A stretch of DNA of 32,142 bases from positions 7,020 through 39,161 of the forward strand of contig DFJI01000022.1 in the NCBI GenBank assembly GCA_002372235.1. The letters are read 5' to 3'. The DNA is from Prevotella sp. UBA3675. Lineage in GTDB: Bacteria > Bacteroidota > Bacteroidia > Bacteroidales > Bacteroidaceae. The position numbers and the translations under genes were made by a program. The notes under the pieces were generated by a model. It had not been told where the DNA came from. It did no database searches and saw only the letters and a program-made list of their open reading frames with translations. Within the stretch, counting starts at the first letter, position 1. Every line of letters begins with the position of its first letter. Below, piece by piece: positions 1 through 7,541 of this stretch.

Positions 1-193
1 CCTGTCTCACCAACTCCTGCACAGGTACTTCAAGTGCATTGGCAATAGCTATGAGTGTTTCAAGGCTGGGTTGGGTAGTGTTTGTTACCCATTTGGATAT
101 AGTTGCCTGATCCTTTCCCAACTTATCCGCCAACCACTTGTTGTTTAGGTCGTGTTCTGCTAGAACGATTCTTATCCGATTTAATTTTGCCAT
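1..193 (-). CDS. XRE/Cro-family HTH transcriptional regulator, 3' part cut by window edge
   Basis: Sixty-four codons are visible from an ATG at 193 reading leftwards out of the window; the C-terminus is missing. Residues about 15-60 form a Cro/C1-type helix-turn-helix: WLADKLGKDQATISKWV is the helix-turn-recognition helix, followed by a TQPSLETLIAIANALEV segment that is typical of HTH_3 proteins. In this family the domain binds operator DNA as a dimer. The gene diverges from the ATPase/RloB pair across a 534-base gap, so it could control that pair, but this is only positional inference. A -7-like box lies 24 bases upstream of the ATG. It could equally belong to a neighbouring element to the left that is not visible. 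Confidence 0.85.
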   Translation of the reverse strand, partial: MAKLNRIRIVLAEHDLNNKWLADKLGKDQATISKWVTNTTQPSLETLIAIANALEVPVQELVRQ

Positions 194-216
194 GATAGTT
201 TTCTCTTGTTTGTGGA

Positions 217-224
217 CAAAGATA
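217..224 (-). promoter_or_regulatory. -7 box for the XRE regulator
   Basis: The minus strand reads TATCTTTG, a perfect TAnnTTTG Bacteroidetes -7 element, 24 bases upstream of the XRE ATG. No clear TTG was found at the expected -33 position, so the call rests on the -7 box alone. Confidence 0.5.
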
Positions 225-368
225 CAAAAAACAATTCATAATTCAGCAGAATACACTAAATTTTTATTGCTTGTGGTGAAAATTTGATGATTTTATCAAG
301 TATTTGCTGTTTTAGCTGTCATAAACAAGACATTTTGGCAACGTAATCGCATTCCTCTTCGAGCATAA

Positions 369-488
369 TTTAATTTGATGGTAATTTGCTGGCAACTTGC
401 CGAAACAATCAAAACGTGGATGAAGATTTGTCTAATACGCTGATAATCAGCGACAATTAAAATCAAGTTTAATTTGCTAGTAATTTGC
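369..488. repeat. Pair of 21-base imperfect direct repeats
   Basis: 369-389 (TTTAATTTGATGGTAATTTGC) and 468-488 match at 19 of 21 positions (A/C and G/A differences in the middle) and start 99 bases apart. Each half also contains an internal AATTTG doublet. They flank the palindrome at 438-452. They could be operator or recombination half-sites; function unknown. Confidence 0.5.
438..452. repeat. 15-base palindrome CGCTGAT-A-ATCAGCG
   Basis: Perfect 7-bp arms around one central base. It lies between the two direct repeats in the non-coding gap. It is suitable as a dimer-binding operator; no function can be assigned. Confidence 0.5.
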
Positions 489-670
489 CAAAGAAAGAGA
501 TAATAGAGCTCTTTTATAGGTATTCCTAAATAAAAAAGTGCCAATAATGGCAGATTTTGATAACGAAAGTTAACGAGAGAAGTTTATTCGTTTATGTCAC
601 TTCAAACCTTTATTTCGGTTGATAAATGTTAAAAAGCAGCAATATTATAACTATTTTTACTCAAAAACCT

Positions 671-700
671 TTGTATAATCAAATTTAATTGCTATTTTTG
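671..700 (+). promoter_or_regulatory. Promoter of the ATPase/RloB pair
   Basis: TTG at 671-673, a 19-base spacer and TATTTTTG at 693-700 match the Bacteroidetes -33/-7 consensus. Transcription would start near 704-706, giving a leader of only about 22-25 bases before the ATG at 728. Confidence 0.65.
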
Positions 701-708
701 TAGCAATT
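687..708. promoter_or_regulatory. Perfect inverted repeat over the -7 box, candidate operator
   Basis: AATTGCTA (687-694) and TAGCAATT (701-708) are perfect 8-bp reverse complements separated by 6 bases. The repeat spans the -7 box and the predicted start site, the classic position for a repressor operator. The divergent XRE protein is a candidate ligand; that link is inference. Confidence 0.5.
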
Positions 709-727
709 CTACAAAATCAAATATGTA

Positions 728-1957
728 ATGATACTAAAAATCGAATTTGAGAATTTCTTTTCTATTAGAGATAGAATAAGAATCGACTTCAGAGCAGGAA
801 ACATCAATACAGCTCTTGCACGGGAGTTAAGCCACAATGTAATGGAGTGGAACGGTGTGCCCGTACTTAAAACTATTGGACTGTTTGGGCCTAACGCTTC
901 TGGCAAATCGAATATTCTGAAAGCCATTACTTTTTGCTGTAGAATGATTTTGGAGTCACACCTCTACAACGAAGGTGCGACATTCAATTTCGAGCCTTTC
1001 AAATTTGATGGTTGGCAAGATAAATCAAGTAAGTTCTTGATTGATTTTGTTTGCAATGACGTGGAATACGAATACGCTTTTGAATTAACTCGTGAACGTA
1101 TTATCAGTGAAAGTCTATATCATTATCCAGTTGGCAGACGTGCAAAAATATTTGTTCGCGATGCTGACGGAAAGTACAGTTTTGGCACTGGCGTTATGGC
1201 TAAGCCTTCGGATGTGGTTACAAACACCAGTGAGAAGAACCTTTTCCTAAGTCGTGCCAGCTCGATGAACAGGGAAATTGCCCAAAAGCTATATCGTTAT
1301 TTCATGAATCAATTCTTGCTTGGACTTGTGAATGTGAATGACATGATGGTGTTGGATAGTTTCAATGCTTACAAGAAGGTGATACTCAAAGCACTTGAAA
1401 TATGCGATACAGATATTACTGACATTGAGGCAAGGAAAGAACAAGTGCCTGCTCCTGTGGTTGTACCTGGACAAACGGAGCTATCATACAAGCTGGTGGA
1501 TGTGCTTCGTTTCAAGACATTCCATCGCAACCAAAAGAATATCATGTTCGACATGGACATGGAAGAATCTAACGGTACAAGAAAAATGTTCCAGATTCTG
1601 ATACGACTCTTGGATGTGGTAAAGAATAAGAAGAGCATTATGATGGACGAGTTTGACATGGGATTGCACACTCGTCTGGCTGATTTCATTCTCGACTTGA
1701 TTCATGCCTCTGAGAGCAGTCAGTTATTGTTCACATCTCACAACACAAACCTTATCGATGTCAAACGACTGAGACGTGACCAAATTGTTTTTGTCAACAA
1801 GTCGGAGCAAGGCGCAACGGAGGTGTATTCATTATACGACTTCAAGGATTTCCGTGAGAATATGGATGCCGAAAAGGGATATATACAAGGACGCTTTGAC
1901 GCTGTGCCTTATGTTGATTCATCGGTGTCAAGTATCAAACAATTATTGGAAGGTTGA
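728..1957 (+). CDS. AAA-family (AAA_15/AAA_21, RloA/AriA-like) ATPase
   Basis: A 409-residue ABC/SMC-type ATPase of the OLD-like class. It opens with the usual first strand (IEFENFFSIRD). Walker A is GPNASGKS at residues 54-61. A signature-like segment ESNGTRKMF sits about residues 280-290, an extended Walker B (IMMDEFDMGLH) near 303-313 and an H-loop (LFTSHNTN) near 335-342. There is no C-terminal TOPRIM domain; the partner gene, starting 2 bases after the stop, may supply the nuclease. Such ATPase/RloB pairs are known near restriction systems and resemble PARIS (AriA/AriB), in which the ATPase senses a phage trigger. The start at 728 fits the promoter at 671-700. Base composition is visibly more A+T-rich than the genes from 2743 on, suggesting transfer. 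Confidence 0.85.
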   Translation: MILKIEFENFFSIRDRIRIDFRAGNINTALARELSHNVMEWNGVPVLKTIGLFGPNASGKSNILKAITFCCRMILESHLYNEGATFNFEPFKFDGWQDKSSKFLIDFVCNDVEYEYAFELTRERIISESLYHYPVGRRAKIFVRDADGKYSFGTGVMAKPSDVVTNTSEKNLFLSRASSMNREIAQKLYRYFMNQFLLGLVNVNDMMVLDSFNAYKKVILKALEICDTDITDIEARKEQVPAPVVVPGQTELSYKLVDVLRFKTFHRNQKNIMFDMDMEESNGTRKMFQILIRLLDVVKNKKSIMMDEFDMGLHTRLADFILDLIHASESSQLLFTSHNTNLIDVKRLRRDQIVFVNKSEQGATEVYSLYDFKDFRENMDAEKGYIQGRFDAVPYVDSSVSSIKQLLEG

Positions 1958-1959
1958 TT

Positions 1960-2541
1960 ATGGCAAGCAAAAGAGAACCGTCACCATCTTTGCGAATGCG
2001 AAAGATTGCCCTTGTTATTTGCGAGGGCGAGACAGAGGTCTGCTATATCAATCTTCTGAAATCGTGGTATAAGTCACCCATCAGAATCGTTTCGCACATA
2101 GAAGGAACAAAGATTACTCCATCATTGGTTGAGAAACGTACAAAGGAACTCAAAATCTCACAATGGGATAAGGTGCATACATTCCTCATGTACGACATGG
2201 ATGTACAAGCCATCAATGAGAAACTACGTAAATGCAAGGCGGAAATGCTGCTTAGCAATCCTTGCTTTGAAATATGGTTGCTACTTCATGCCAAAGACCA
2301 GAAGGCTGCAATCGAAACAGATGCACTCATCAAAGAGTTGAAGAAAAGTGCTCCCGTGTGGAAGAATTATTCAAAATCCGCTTTTACCGACACACAAAAG
2401 TCTTTCTTAAACAACAACACGGATGTTGCTGTTACAAGAGCAAAGGAATTGCGTGAGTTCCATAATCCATCAACAGGTATCTACAAATTGATTGAAATGT
2501 TGAAAGAGGATGCGCGTCAATTAGCTGAAAGCAAGGAATAG
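1960..2541 (+). CDS. RloB-like protein, putative TOPRIM-type effector of the upstream ATPase
   Basis: A 193-residue RloB family (PF13707-like) protein. LVICEGETE at residues 18-26 resembles the TOPRIM glutamate motif and FLMYDMDV at 75-82 gives a D79-x-D81 pair, so a metal-dependent nuclease or primase-like fold is plausible. SNPCFEIWLLLH (99-110) is the hallmark RloB motif. The ATG at 1960 was chosen over the in-frame TTG at 1954: GGAAGG at 1948-1953 is spaced correctly and the TTG overlaps the upstream stop. Only 2 bases separate it from the ATPase gene, so the two are almost certainly co-transcribed and act together. No phage-defence activity is shown by sequence alone. Confidence 0.85.
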   Translation: MASKREPSPSLRMRKIALVICEGETEVCYINLLKSWYKSPIRIVSHIEGTKITPSLVEKRTKELKISQWDKVHTFLMYDMDVQAINEKLRKCKAEMLLSNPCFEIWLLLHAKDQKAAIETDALIKELKKSAPVWKNYSKSAFTDTQKSFLNNNTDVAVTRAKELREFHNPSTGIYKLIEMLKEDARQLAESKE

Positions 2542-2670
2542 ATTTGTTGGGGAACAAACTCCTATCGTCTAGCAAGGTTTTCGTTATTTCCACTTTGCAG
2601 AACAAATTTTAAATATAAAAAAGTAGCAAGGACTATTTGTGGGGGGATTAATTTAGCAACATTAATTATG

Positions 2671-2743
2671 GTGACTTAGATTAGAAAAAGTTGTCACTTT
2701 AGGAGGTAAAAAGAAAGTGACAACTTTTTCTTGTCTAAGTCAT
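2671..2743. terminator. Long bidirectional terminator hairpin between convergent genes
   Basis: 2671-2700 and 2714-2743 form a 30-bp stem with one T-T mismatch and two G-T pairs, around a 13-base loop. The inner part is a standard bidirectional terminator: both arms carry an A/T tract next to GTTGTCACTTT / AAAGTGACAAC. The outer 10-12 bp are more than a terminator needs, and the right arm runs into the DUF5606 stop codon (2743-2745). It separates rloB (+) from the nusB operon (-). Confidence 0.8.
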
Positions 2744-3177
2744 TATTTCTCTTCTTCCTGTTTCTCTTCTTCCTGCTTCTCTTCTTCCTTGAAGTCGGTG
2801 ATGTTGTTCTCAATCAGGATGTTGTACCACTGTATGAGCTTCTTGATGTCACTGATGTGTACGCGGTCACGGTCAAAGTTGGGGAGCACCTTGGCGAAGT
2901 ACTCACGCAGCTCGTCGTTGGTGGCTTTCTTGAAGTCGATGGTGGCCTTCTTGCCCTCCTCCAGTGTCTTCATGCTCTCCAGCACTACCATGAGCGACAC
3001 GTCTTCGTCGTCGGTGAACATGGCGATGTCGGCCAGTGATGTGATGCGGTCGGTAGCGAAGGCTGGTTGACGGCGGTGTGTGGCGTCAAGTGCCTCGACA
3101 ATGAGATTGTTCTTACCACGTGTAACGAGTTTGTAAAGTCCGGGCTTGCCGGAAATAGCTAAAATTGTTTGTTGCAT
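2743..3177 (-). CDS. DUF5606 family protein with Glu-rich repeat tail
   Basis: A 144-residue protein. It begins MQQTILAISGKPGLYKLV, the typical start of the Bacteroidetes DUF5606 family, whose function is not established. The body is soluble with no signal peptide. Residues about 130-144 are three EEEK(Q) units encoded by a 15-bp tandem repeat (2746-2790), so tail length may vary between strains. It is the last gene of the nusB-yajC-ybbR-coaE operon; its ATG overlaps the end of coaE by 19 bases, implying coupled translation. The bidirectional hairpin terminates it. Confidence 0.85.
   Translation of the reverse strand: MQQTILAISGKPGLYKLVTRGKNNLIVEALDATHRRQPAFATDRITSLADIAMFTDDEDVSLMVVLESMKTLEEGKKATIDFKKATNDELREYFAKVLPNFDRDRVHISDIKKLIQWYNILIENNITDFKEEEKQEEEKQEEEK
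2746..2790. repeat. 15-bp tandem repeat, three units, in the DUF5606 3' end
   Basis: Units at 2746-2760 and 2761-2775 are identical; the third (2776-2790) has a base change at each end. Each encodes EEEKQ or a close variant on the minus strand, so gain or loss of a unit keeps the reading frame. Confidence 0.85.
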
Positions 3178-3749
3178 TGTTCTAATATCAAGTTAATTTG
3201 TTGATTCAAATCTGTTGTTCCGTCGTTGATGATTTCGAAGTCGGCCCGTCGGCGCACTTCTTCCTGTGGCCACTGGCGGCCCATCCACTCCTTTGCTTTC
3301 TCGCGGCTGATGCCGTCGCGCTGCATGATGCGTTGAATGCGTATCTCCTCGGGGGCGGTGACAGCGATGACGCGATCGACCAGACGGTTGATGCCCGACT
3401 CGAACAGAATGGCGCTTTCCATCCACTGCAGTCCGCTCTCTTCGAAGTCGCGGAATACGGCTGGATGCACAACGGCATCGATGGCATGGGCATTCGCCTC
3501 AGAGGCTAAGAGGAACTGAGCCACAGCGGCTTTGTTCAGTTGCCATTCCCGTTGCCCTGCAGAGTGACTGACGGGCAGGTAGGCATCAGGACCGATGAGG
3601 CTCGTGAGCTGTTGGCGGAGGTCGGCTGAGGTGCGCATCAGCCGTTTGGCAGCGCTGTCGCAGTCATAGACTGTGATGCCCCGCTCAGCCAAGAGCTTGC
3701 AAACGTAGCTCTTTCCGCTGCCTATGCCGCCTGTGATGCCTGTCTTCAT
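3159..3749 (-). CDS. coaE: Dephospho-CoA kinase
   Basis: A 196-residue enzyme that phosphorylates the ribose 3'-OH of dephospho-CoA, the last step of coenzyme A synthesis in the cytosol. The P-loop GGIGSGKS is at residues 7-14, followed by VYDCDSAAKRLM (the CoaE 'DaD' region). A central AVVHPAVF and a late QRIMQRDGISREKAKEWM match the substrate-lid region. Length is normal for the family. Its start overlaps the ybbR stop by 4 bases and its end overlaps the DUF5606 start by 19 bases, so all three are translated from one message. Confidence 0.95.
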   Translation of the reverse strand: MKTGITGGIGSGKSYVCKLLAERGITVYDCDSAAKRLMRTSADLRQQLTSLIGPDAYLPVSHSAGQREWQLNKAAVAQFLLASEANAHAIDAVVHPAVFRDFEESGLQWMESAILFESGINRLVDRVIAVTAPEEIRIQRIMQRDGISREKAKEWMGRQWPQEEVRRRADFEIINDGTTDLNQQINLILEQCNKQF

Positions 3750-4747
3750 TGGATTATGTCTGTTTGCTCGGGTTGGTCTTCAATGAGATAGTCGAGCTGT
3801 GTCAGGTTGAGTGTGGCTTGAGAGATGCCCGGTGGTGTCTGTTGCAGATAGACGTTGCACTTGGGAGCATGCGAAGCCTTGATTTCATTATAGTCGGCCA
3901 CGACGACAAAGTCGGAGGGCGACAGTTGCTGATAGGTCTTGACCCCGGCCACGAACTTCACGCTGACCTTGGCAGGAAACAGTCGGAGCACTTTCCCCGG
4001 TGGCATGTTGATGCCCACCACGGGTATGTCGTTGATGCTCTCCTCCGTGAGCACGTCGGTCATGAACATCAGGTCGATTATCTCGGGTATCATCTTCACT
4101 CCGGCTATGCGCTGCAGACGGGTCGTCACCTGTAGCGTGTCGCGGAAGTTGGTGTAGTTGAGCACATCCGTATAGATGACGTTGATGCTGTCGAGCTTTT
4201 CGCGTGGCGCATAGATAGTGATGGTGTCGGGATTGTACTTCACGTCTGCAATGAAGTACAAATCATCCGGAGTCACCGTTCCTCTCCATTTCACGGGTAC
4301 GCGCTTGCGCTCGCCAAAGTTGTAGTAGAATGTCAGGCGGTCGGGCTTGATGCTCACCAGCTTAGACGAGGCCGCAAGGTGAGACGACACTCTCTTTGAC
4401 AGTTCGGCACCCGTCACTTCGCCCGTGTTGTTTTTGTGAACGTGGCTGTTGAAGTCGATTTCGATTTCCGGCATGGCATCGCCATAGAGATAGGTGAGCA
4501 GCACGATGCCCTTGTCCATGACGGTGACGCGGATGGTGTCGGTCTCAGCCGATGTGAGCACGGCGGTCTTGGGCACGTTGACATACTTCACCGGTATCCT
4601 AATCTCCTGCTCATACGTCTCGTTGAGCGTGGTGAGCAGCCAGAAGATGCCTGCTACGGCGAAGAAAAACAAAAAAATCAGAAATTCCCTGTTAGCGCGG
4701 CTAAACAGGAAATTACTGATTTTGTGGAAAAAGTCAATCGCTTTCAA
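3746..4747 (-). CDS. YbbR/CdaR-like domain protein
   Basis: A 333-residue protein with an N-terminal membrane anchor (about residues 22-41, FLIFLFFFAVAGIFWLLTTL) followed by extracytoplasmic beta-rich YbbR-type repeats (for example VPVKWRGTVTPDDLYFIADVKY... around residues 150-210). In Firmicutes, YbbR (CdaR) regulates diadenylate cyclase CdaA. Bacteroidetes homologues commonly sit next to coaE, as here, and their role is less clear. No cdaA gene is visible in this window. It begins 12 bases after the yajC stop and overlaps coaE by 4 bases. Confidence 0.85.
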   Translation of the reverse strand: MKAIDFFHKISNFLFSRANREFLIFLFFFAVAGIFWLLTTLNETYEQEIRIPVKYVNVPKTAVLTSAETDTIRVTVMDKGIVLLTYLYGDAMPEIEIDFNSHVHKNNTGEVTGAELSKRVSSHLAASSKLVSIKPDRLTFYYNFGERKRVPVKWRGTVTPDDLYFIADVKYNPDTITIYAPREKLDSINVIYTDVLNYTNFRDTLQVTTRLQRIAGVKMIPEIIDLMFMTDVLTEESINDIPVVGINMPPGKVLRLFPAKVSVKFVAGVKTYQQLSPSDFVVVADYNEIKASHAPKCNVYLQQTPPGISQATLNLTQLDYLIEDQPEQTDIIQ

Positions 4748-4759
4748 GTCTCCGACCGG

Positions 4760-5086
4760 TTACTTGTTCTGGATGGGAGAGCTGGCGGCATCCTTGAACA
4801 CGTAGTTCTTATCGACCGTCACCACCACGTCGCGAGCAATCTTCACGTCAACGGTTCCGCGCTCCACGTCAATGCTCTTTATTGTGCCATACAGTCCTCC
4901 GCCGGTCATGACCTGCAGACCTTCGGTGAGGGTGTTCTGGAAGTTCTGCACTTCCTTCTGGCGTTTCATTTGCGGACGAATCATGAAGAAATACATGATG
5001 GCTATCATTGCCACGAAGAAGAGGATTGTCATCATGCCTCCTCCGTTACTAGGAGCAGCCTGAGCTGCGAGAATTAAGTTTGTCAT
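4760..5086 (-). CDS. yajC: Preprotein translocase accessory subunit YajC
   Basis: A 108-residue protein with one transmembrane helix (about residues 18-40, ending FFMIRPQMKRQKE, the family signature) and a short cytosolic beta domain (GLQVMTGGGLYGTIKSID). YajC joins SecDF to the SecYEG channel at the inner membrane. A Gly/Ala/Pro-rich N-terminus (SNGGG) precedes the helix, as usual. It is the second gene of the nusB operon. Confidence 0.95.
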   Translation of the reverse strand: MTNLILAAQAAPSNGGGMMTILFFVAMIAIMYFFMIRPQMKRQKEVQNFQNTLTEGLQVMTGGGLYGTIKSIDVERGTVDVKIARDVVVTVDKNYVFKDAASSPIQNK

Positions 5087-5165
5087 CAGACTTTTATAAG
5101 TGAGTTAATAATTATTATTCCTTGTGTTGTTTGTTATGCGATAGGGGGGGGAGCGAAGCCTCGTC

Positions 5166-6119
5166 TTACTCCTGCGGTGCTGCATTGCGGTCTTCGATGC
5201 TCTTCAGCAGTCGGCCTGTCCTCACGAGGTGATGGGCGATGGTGTCGAGCATGCCGTTGATGTAGCTGCCGCTGCGTGGGGTAGAGTAGAACTTGGCCAG
5301 CTCCACGTATTCATTGATGGTCACGCTGACGGGGATGCTGGGGAAGGTGAGCATCTCGGCAATGGCTATTTGCATGATGATCACATCCATGTAGGCCAGA
5401 CGGCTGAAGTCCCAGTTGCGCGACGATTCGCTCATCATGTGCTGATATTCGTCGGCATTGAGGATTGTGGCCCGGAAGAGCTTGCGTGCATAGTCTCGCT
5501 CCTCTTCGCTGTCGTATTCGGGCAACAGTTCCTGTTTCGGACCATTCTTCTCGTCGAATCGCTTGATGGTCTTCAGCACGAAGGTGTCCACCACGTCCTT
5601 GTCGTCGTTCCAGTACAGGCTCTGCTCTTCCAGCAGTGCGTCGAGGTCGTCGTTGTCTTGAATGAGCGTGCGATAGATGCGCCGCCACAATTCGCGGTCG
5701 GTGGCATAGTCGTCGTCTGCGCTCTTAATGTATTCCTGGTAGATCTGGCTCTTCTCGATGAGCTCGAACAACTTGCCTACGAACTCAGGCGTGTCGTTCC
5801 AGGAACGCTTTTGTGTTTCGGCAAACTCTAAGAGTTGCTTGTTGTTTTCCAATTGCAGCGCGAATCGGTTGAACGCGAACTTCTGCGAAGGCTCCGCCGT
5901 GCCTTCTCTCTTTGCTTTGCCTTGTGCAATTTCCAGCCGGCGACGGGCCTCTTTGGTGATGGCCACGATGAGCATGAGCATGTAATTGTAAAGGTCGTAA
6001 GCTTTAGACAAGCTGAAGAACAGTTCCTTCTCAGCTGTGTCAATGTTCTTGTTACCGTTTTGATAGTACGCGTAGGTTAACTGAACAATCTTGATTCGGA
6101 TGATTTCTCGATTAATCAT
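5166..6119 (-). CDS. nusB: Transcription antitermination factor NusB, long Bacteroidetes form
   Basis: A 317-residue protein when started at the ATG at 6119 (MINREIIRIKIVQLTYAYYQN). That start was preferred to an in-frame upstream codon at 6209 because the promoter lies between them and the family begins this way. The C-terminal third (about 210-300) carries the canonical NusB fold, ending PVSVTINEYVELAKFYSTP...SYINGMLDTIA. The N-terminal extension is shared by Bacteroidetes NusB proteins, which are about twice the length of the E. coli protein. NusB binds boxA RNA with NusE(S10) to support rRNA transcription. It is first in a five-gene minus-strand operon. Confidence 0.93.
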   Translation of the reverse strand: MINREIIRIKIVQLTYAYYQNGNKNIDTAEKELFFSLSKAYDLYNYMLMLIVAITKEARRRLEIAQGKAKREGTAEPSQKFAFNRFALQLENNKQLLEFAETQKRSWNDTPEFVGKLFELIEKSQIYQEYIKSADDDYATDRELWRRIYRTLIQDNDDLDALLEEQSLYWNDDKDVVDTFVLKTIKRFDEKNGPKQELLPEYDSEEERDYARKLFRATILNADEYQHMMSESSRNWDFSRLAYMDVIIMQIAIAEMLTFPSIPVSVTINEYVELAKFYSTPRSGSYINGMLDTIAHHLVRTGRLLKSIEDRNAAPQE

Positions 6120-6149
6120 TGAGCTCCTTGTTTCTAAATATATCGTTTG

Positions 6150-6180
6150 CAAAATTAGGAATTTTTCCGTTATCCGACAA
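6150..6180 (-). promoter_or_regulatory. Promoter of the nusB operon
   Basis: On the minus strand TTG (6178-6180), a 20-base spacer and TAATTTTG (6157-6150) match the Bacteroidetes consensus, 30 bases upstream of the NusB ATG. It diverges from the rplY promoter. Confidence 0.75.
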
Positions 6181-6220
6181 GAAAAAACGCTATTTTTTGA
6201 GTTTTTCATACTAAATCGTT

Positions 6221-6249
6221 TTGCGATTCAATATAAATTAGTAACTTTG
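6221..6249 (+). promoter_or_regulatory. Promoter of rplY-pth-S4
   Basis: TTG at 6221-6223, an 18-base spacer and TAACTTTG at 6242-6249. It leaves a leader of about 108 bases before rplY. The leader contains complementary AATTAAG / CTTAATT segments but no recognised riboswitch. Confidence 0.7.
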
Positions 6250-6362
6250 CACCCGCTTTTCGCGAAAGCACATCGAGAATATCAAAAAAAATCGTGTGAT
6301 GGTGAATTAAGCAAGTAATCAAAAAATGTTTAACCACTTAATTTAGAGTAACACAAAAAGTT

Positions 6363-6959
6363 ATGAAAGAGATTTCTGTCAACGGCAAGAAGCGTGAGGC
6401 TATCGGCAAGAAGGCTTCTAAGCTGCAGCGCAAGGAGGGACTCATTCCTTGCAATCTGTATGGTGAGGTAAAGGGCGCAAACGGTCTGCCCGAGGCACTG
6501 GCTTTCTCAGCTCCTATGGCTGAGCTGCGCAAGGTCATCTACAGCCCCCATGTCTATGTAGTGAACCTGAACATCGATGGCAAGGAGCACAAGGCTATCA
6601 TCAAGGAACTCCAGTTCCATCCCACGACCGATGCTCTGCTGCATGCCGATTTCTATGAGGTGAACGATCAGAAGCCCATCACTGTGGGTATTCCCGTGAA
6701 GCTGAACGGTTTGGCACAGGGCGTTCGCGAGGGTGGTAAGCTGAACCTCTCTATCCGTAAGATCAACGTGACCGCTCCTTACAAGCAGATTCCTGAGATT
6801 CTGGAGATTGACGTGACCAGCCTCGGCCTGGGCAAGGCTATCAAGGTGGGCGAGCTCCACTTCGAGGGTCTGGAGCTGGCTACTCCTGCACAGGTGGTTG
6901 TATGCTCAGTGAAGGAGACACGTGCTTCTAAGGCTGCAGCCGCTGCTACTGCTGAATAA
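6363..6959 (+). CDS. rplY: 50S ribosomal protein L25 / general stress protein Ctc
   Basis: A 198-residue long-form L25 (Ctc/TL5 type). An N-terminal 5S rRNA-binding domain (residues 1-90: GKKASKLQRKEGLIPCNLYG, then the HADFYEV motif) is followed by a C-terminal beta domain (about 95-185) and an Ala-rich tail. It binds 5S rRNA on the large subunit. It is first in a three-gene operon with pth (9-base gap), a pairing common across bacteria. Confidence 0.95.
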   Translation: MKEISVNGKKREAIGKKASKLQRKEGLIPCNLYGEVKGANGLPEALAFSAPMAELRKVIYSPHVYVVNLNIDGKEHKAIIKELQFHPTTDALLHADFYEVNDQKPITVGIPVKLNGLAQGVREGGKLNLSIRKINVTAPYKQIPEILEIDVTSLGLGKAIKVGELHFEGLELATPAQVVVCSVKETRASKAAAAATAE

Positions 6960-6968
6960 AAATAGCAC

Positions 6969-7541
6969 ATGGACAAGTATTTGATTGTTGGCTTGGGCAA
7001 CGTCGGCGCTGAGTACGACCAGACCCGCCACAACACAGGATTTATGGTATTGGATGCTTTTGCGAAGGCATCCAATATCGTTTTTGAGGATAAGCGTTAT
7101 GGCTTTGTGGCTGAGACCTCGCTCAAAGGCCGTAAGGTGATTCTCCTGAAGCCCTCGACCTACATGAATCTCAGCGGCAACGCCGTTCGCTACTGGCTGA
7201 ACAAGGAGAATATAGATCAGCAGCGCCTGCTCGTCGTCAGCGACGATGTGGCATTGCCCTTGGGCGCTTTTCGCCTGAAGGCCAGCGGCTCCAACGGCGG
7301 TCACAATGGCCTGGGCCACATTCAGCAGCTCATAGGCCAGAACTACGCCCGCCTGCGCATGGGCATCGGTAATGAGTATGCCCGGGGCGGACAGATTGAC
7401 TGGGTGCTGGGGCGCTACAGCGATGAGGAGCTGAAGACCCTGCAGCCCTCTATCGACCTCGGCGTTGAGATCATCAAGAGCTTCGTGCTGGCAGGTATCG
7501 ACATCACGATGAATCAGTATAATAAATTGGGAAAGAAATGA
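6969..7541 (+). CDS. pth: Peptidyl-tRNA hydrolase
   Basis: A 190-residue enzyme that cleaves the ester of peptidyl-tRNA released by stalled ribosomes. Signature segments are YLIVGLGNVGAEYDQTRHNTGF with catalytic His21, PSTYMNLSGNAV with its conserved Asn, VVSDDVALPLG with the conserved Asp, and SNGGHNGLGHI. Length is normal. The stop overlaps the next start by 4 bases (ATGA), indicating coupled translation with the S4 protein. Confidence 0.96.
   Translation: MDKYLIVGLGNVGAEYDQTRHNTGFMVLDAFAKASNIVFEDKRYGFVAETSLKGRKVILLKPSTYMNLSGNAVRYWLNKENIDQQRLLVVSDDVALPLGAFRLKASGSNGGHNGLGHIQQLIGQNYARLRMGIGNEYARGGQIDWVLGRYSDEELKTLQPSIDLGVEIIKSFVLAGIDITMNQYNKLGKK

Larger units (their letters stand above)
194..727. 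other. 534-base non-coding A+T-rich gap between XRE regulator and ATPase/RloB pair
   Basis: No convincing gene was found here. The gap holds the XRE promoter (about 217-224), a pair of 21-base imperfect direct repeats (369-389 and 468-488) with a palindrome between them (438-452), and the promoter/inverted repeat of the ATPase gene (671-708). The one longer reading frame (minus strand 296-544) has low-complexity A+T-driven composition, no recognisable motif and crosses the repeats, so it was not called. Confidence 0.6.

Noticed and set aside
296..544. 82-codon minus-strand ORF in the left gap
   Set aside because: It runs through the direct repeats and palindrome, has no recognisable domain and no promoter.
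5144..5151. Run of eight G between nusB and yajC as a phase-variation tract
   Set aside because: It is outside coding sequence within a housekeeping operon and not at a promoter; no switching consequence is apparent.
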